From Erysipelotrichaceae bacterium (GTDB lineage Bacteria > Bacillota_I > Bacilli_A > Erysipelotrichales > Erysipelotrichaceae): a stretch of 64,000 nucleotides of DNA. Location of the stretch: NCBI GenBank assembly GCA_017550145.1, contig JAFZQG010000004.1, forward strand, positions 186,001 through 250,000, given 5' to 3'. Below the pieces are notes generated by a model. The model saw only the letters and a program-made list of their open reading frames with translations. It had not been told where the DNA came from and did no database searches. This document shows, piece after piece, positions 63,825 to 64,000 of this stretch; positions within the stretch are counted from its first letter, which is position 1; every line of letters starts with the position of its first letter. A program made the translations under genes and the position numbers.

Positions 63825-64000
63825 TTATGAATTGGTGTATTTTGTTACTGAAGTTTCTTTACAGATGATGATCTGTCTTAATTCCGGCTGGTGCTGGATA
63901 CAGGTGATAAGCGAGAGTATCCTGTCATCTTTGGAAAGGTGTTCACCTGAATCATATTCCGAGATGGAATTCATATATTCAATATACTCCTCGAAGAAAC
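63825..64000 (-). CDS. C-terminal part of a class B sortase-like protein, cut by window
   Basis: The last 57 residues of a minus-strand gene are visible. They read FEEYIEYMNSISEYDSG, then KDDRILSLITC, then RQIIICKETS, matching the end of class B sortases: a helix, the conserved strand before the catalytic Cys (TLSTC, here SLITC), and the following beta strand. The catalytic Arg strand of typical sortases is only loosely recognisable. The rest of the gene is outside the window. Sortases join LPxTG-type proteins to the cell wall. Confidence 0.6.
   Translation of the reverse strand, partial: FFEEYIEYMNSISEYDSGEHLSKDDRILSLITCIQHQPELRQIIICKETSVTKYTNS

Overview
The window looks like chromosomal DNA of a low-to-moderate GC Gram-positive bacterium, most likely an anaerobic gut or oral Firmicute. 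Evidence: AGGAGG-type ribosome binding sites throughout, a T-box leader in front of lysS, lipobox lipoproteins, a LicR/BglG-style PRD regulator with a lactose/cellobiose PTS, type III glutamine synthetase, large LRR/Big-domain surface proteins and double-glycine leader peptides. Placement in or near Erysipelotrichia is an inference from gene style, not a search result. No rRNA, tRNA or CRISPR array was seen.

Layout. 1-6 kb: end of a diguanylate cyclase, a PAP2 phosphatase, a lipoprotein, an NAD-dependent epimerase, then the lysine T-box and lysS. 6-11 kb: accessory region. A 29-base copy of the lysS 3' end recurs at 7.46 kb, paired TTGACNNC repeats flank it, and it is followed by a Fic protein with its own palindromic operator, two double-glycine leader peptides and an acyltransferase-3 membrane protein. 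11-19 kb: metabolic genes (ATC-hydrolase-like protein, amidohydrolase, P-loop protein, gdhA, an amino-acid ABC transporter). 19-30 kb: two large secreted proteins, an LRR/Big protein and a 1700-residue subtilase with dockerin-like and cohesin-like parts. Both end exactly at an R-h-P-x-T-G-h motif with no membrane anchor. Small genes and transporters follow.

30-42 kb: a second GGDEF protein, transporters, then a pyrG-glnN-guaA operon that couples glutamine synthesis to two glutamine-consuming nucleotide enzymes, and a second Fic gene with a 23-base direct-repeat operator. 42-48 kb: a protein with three Cpl-7 wall-binding repeats but no export signal, then a three-gene operon encoding an unknown protein, a propeller-like/Cache/MFS fusion and a SpoIIE-type phosphatase. 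48-50 kb: HAD phosphatase and three more double-glycine leader peptides in two transcription units that share an almost superimposable promoter. 50-62 kb: MscS channel, VanZ-VOC fusion, AEC transporter, PRD regulator and the beta-glucoside PTS operon with two 6-phospho-beta-glucosidases. 62-64 kb: a peptidase-like hydrolase, two unknown proteins, and the cut C-terminus of what looks like a class B sortase.

The strongest candidates for something undescribed are (1) the dispersed double-glycine peptide family with its common promoter, (2) the terminal PxTG motif on anchor-less surface proteins, with a sortase-like gene in the same window, and (3) the sensor-MFS/PP2C operon.
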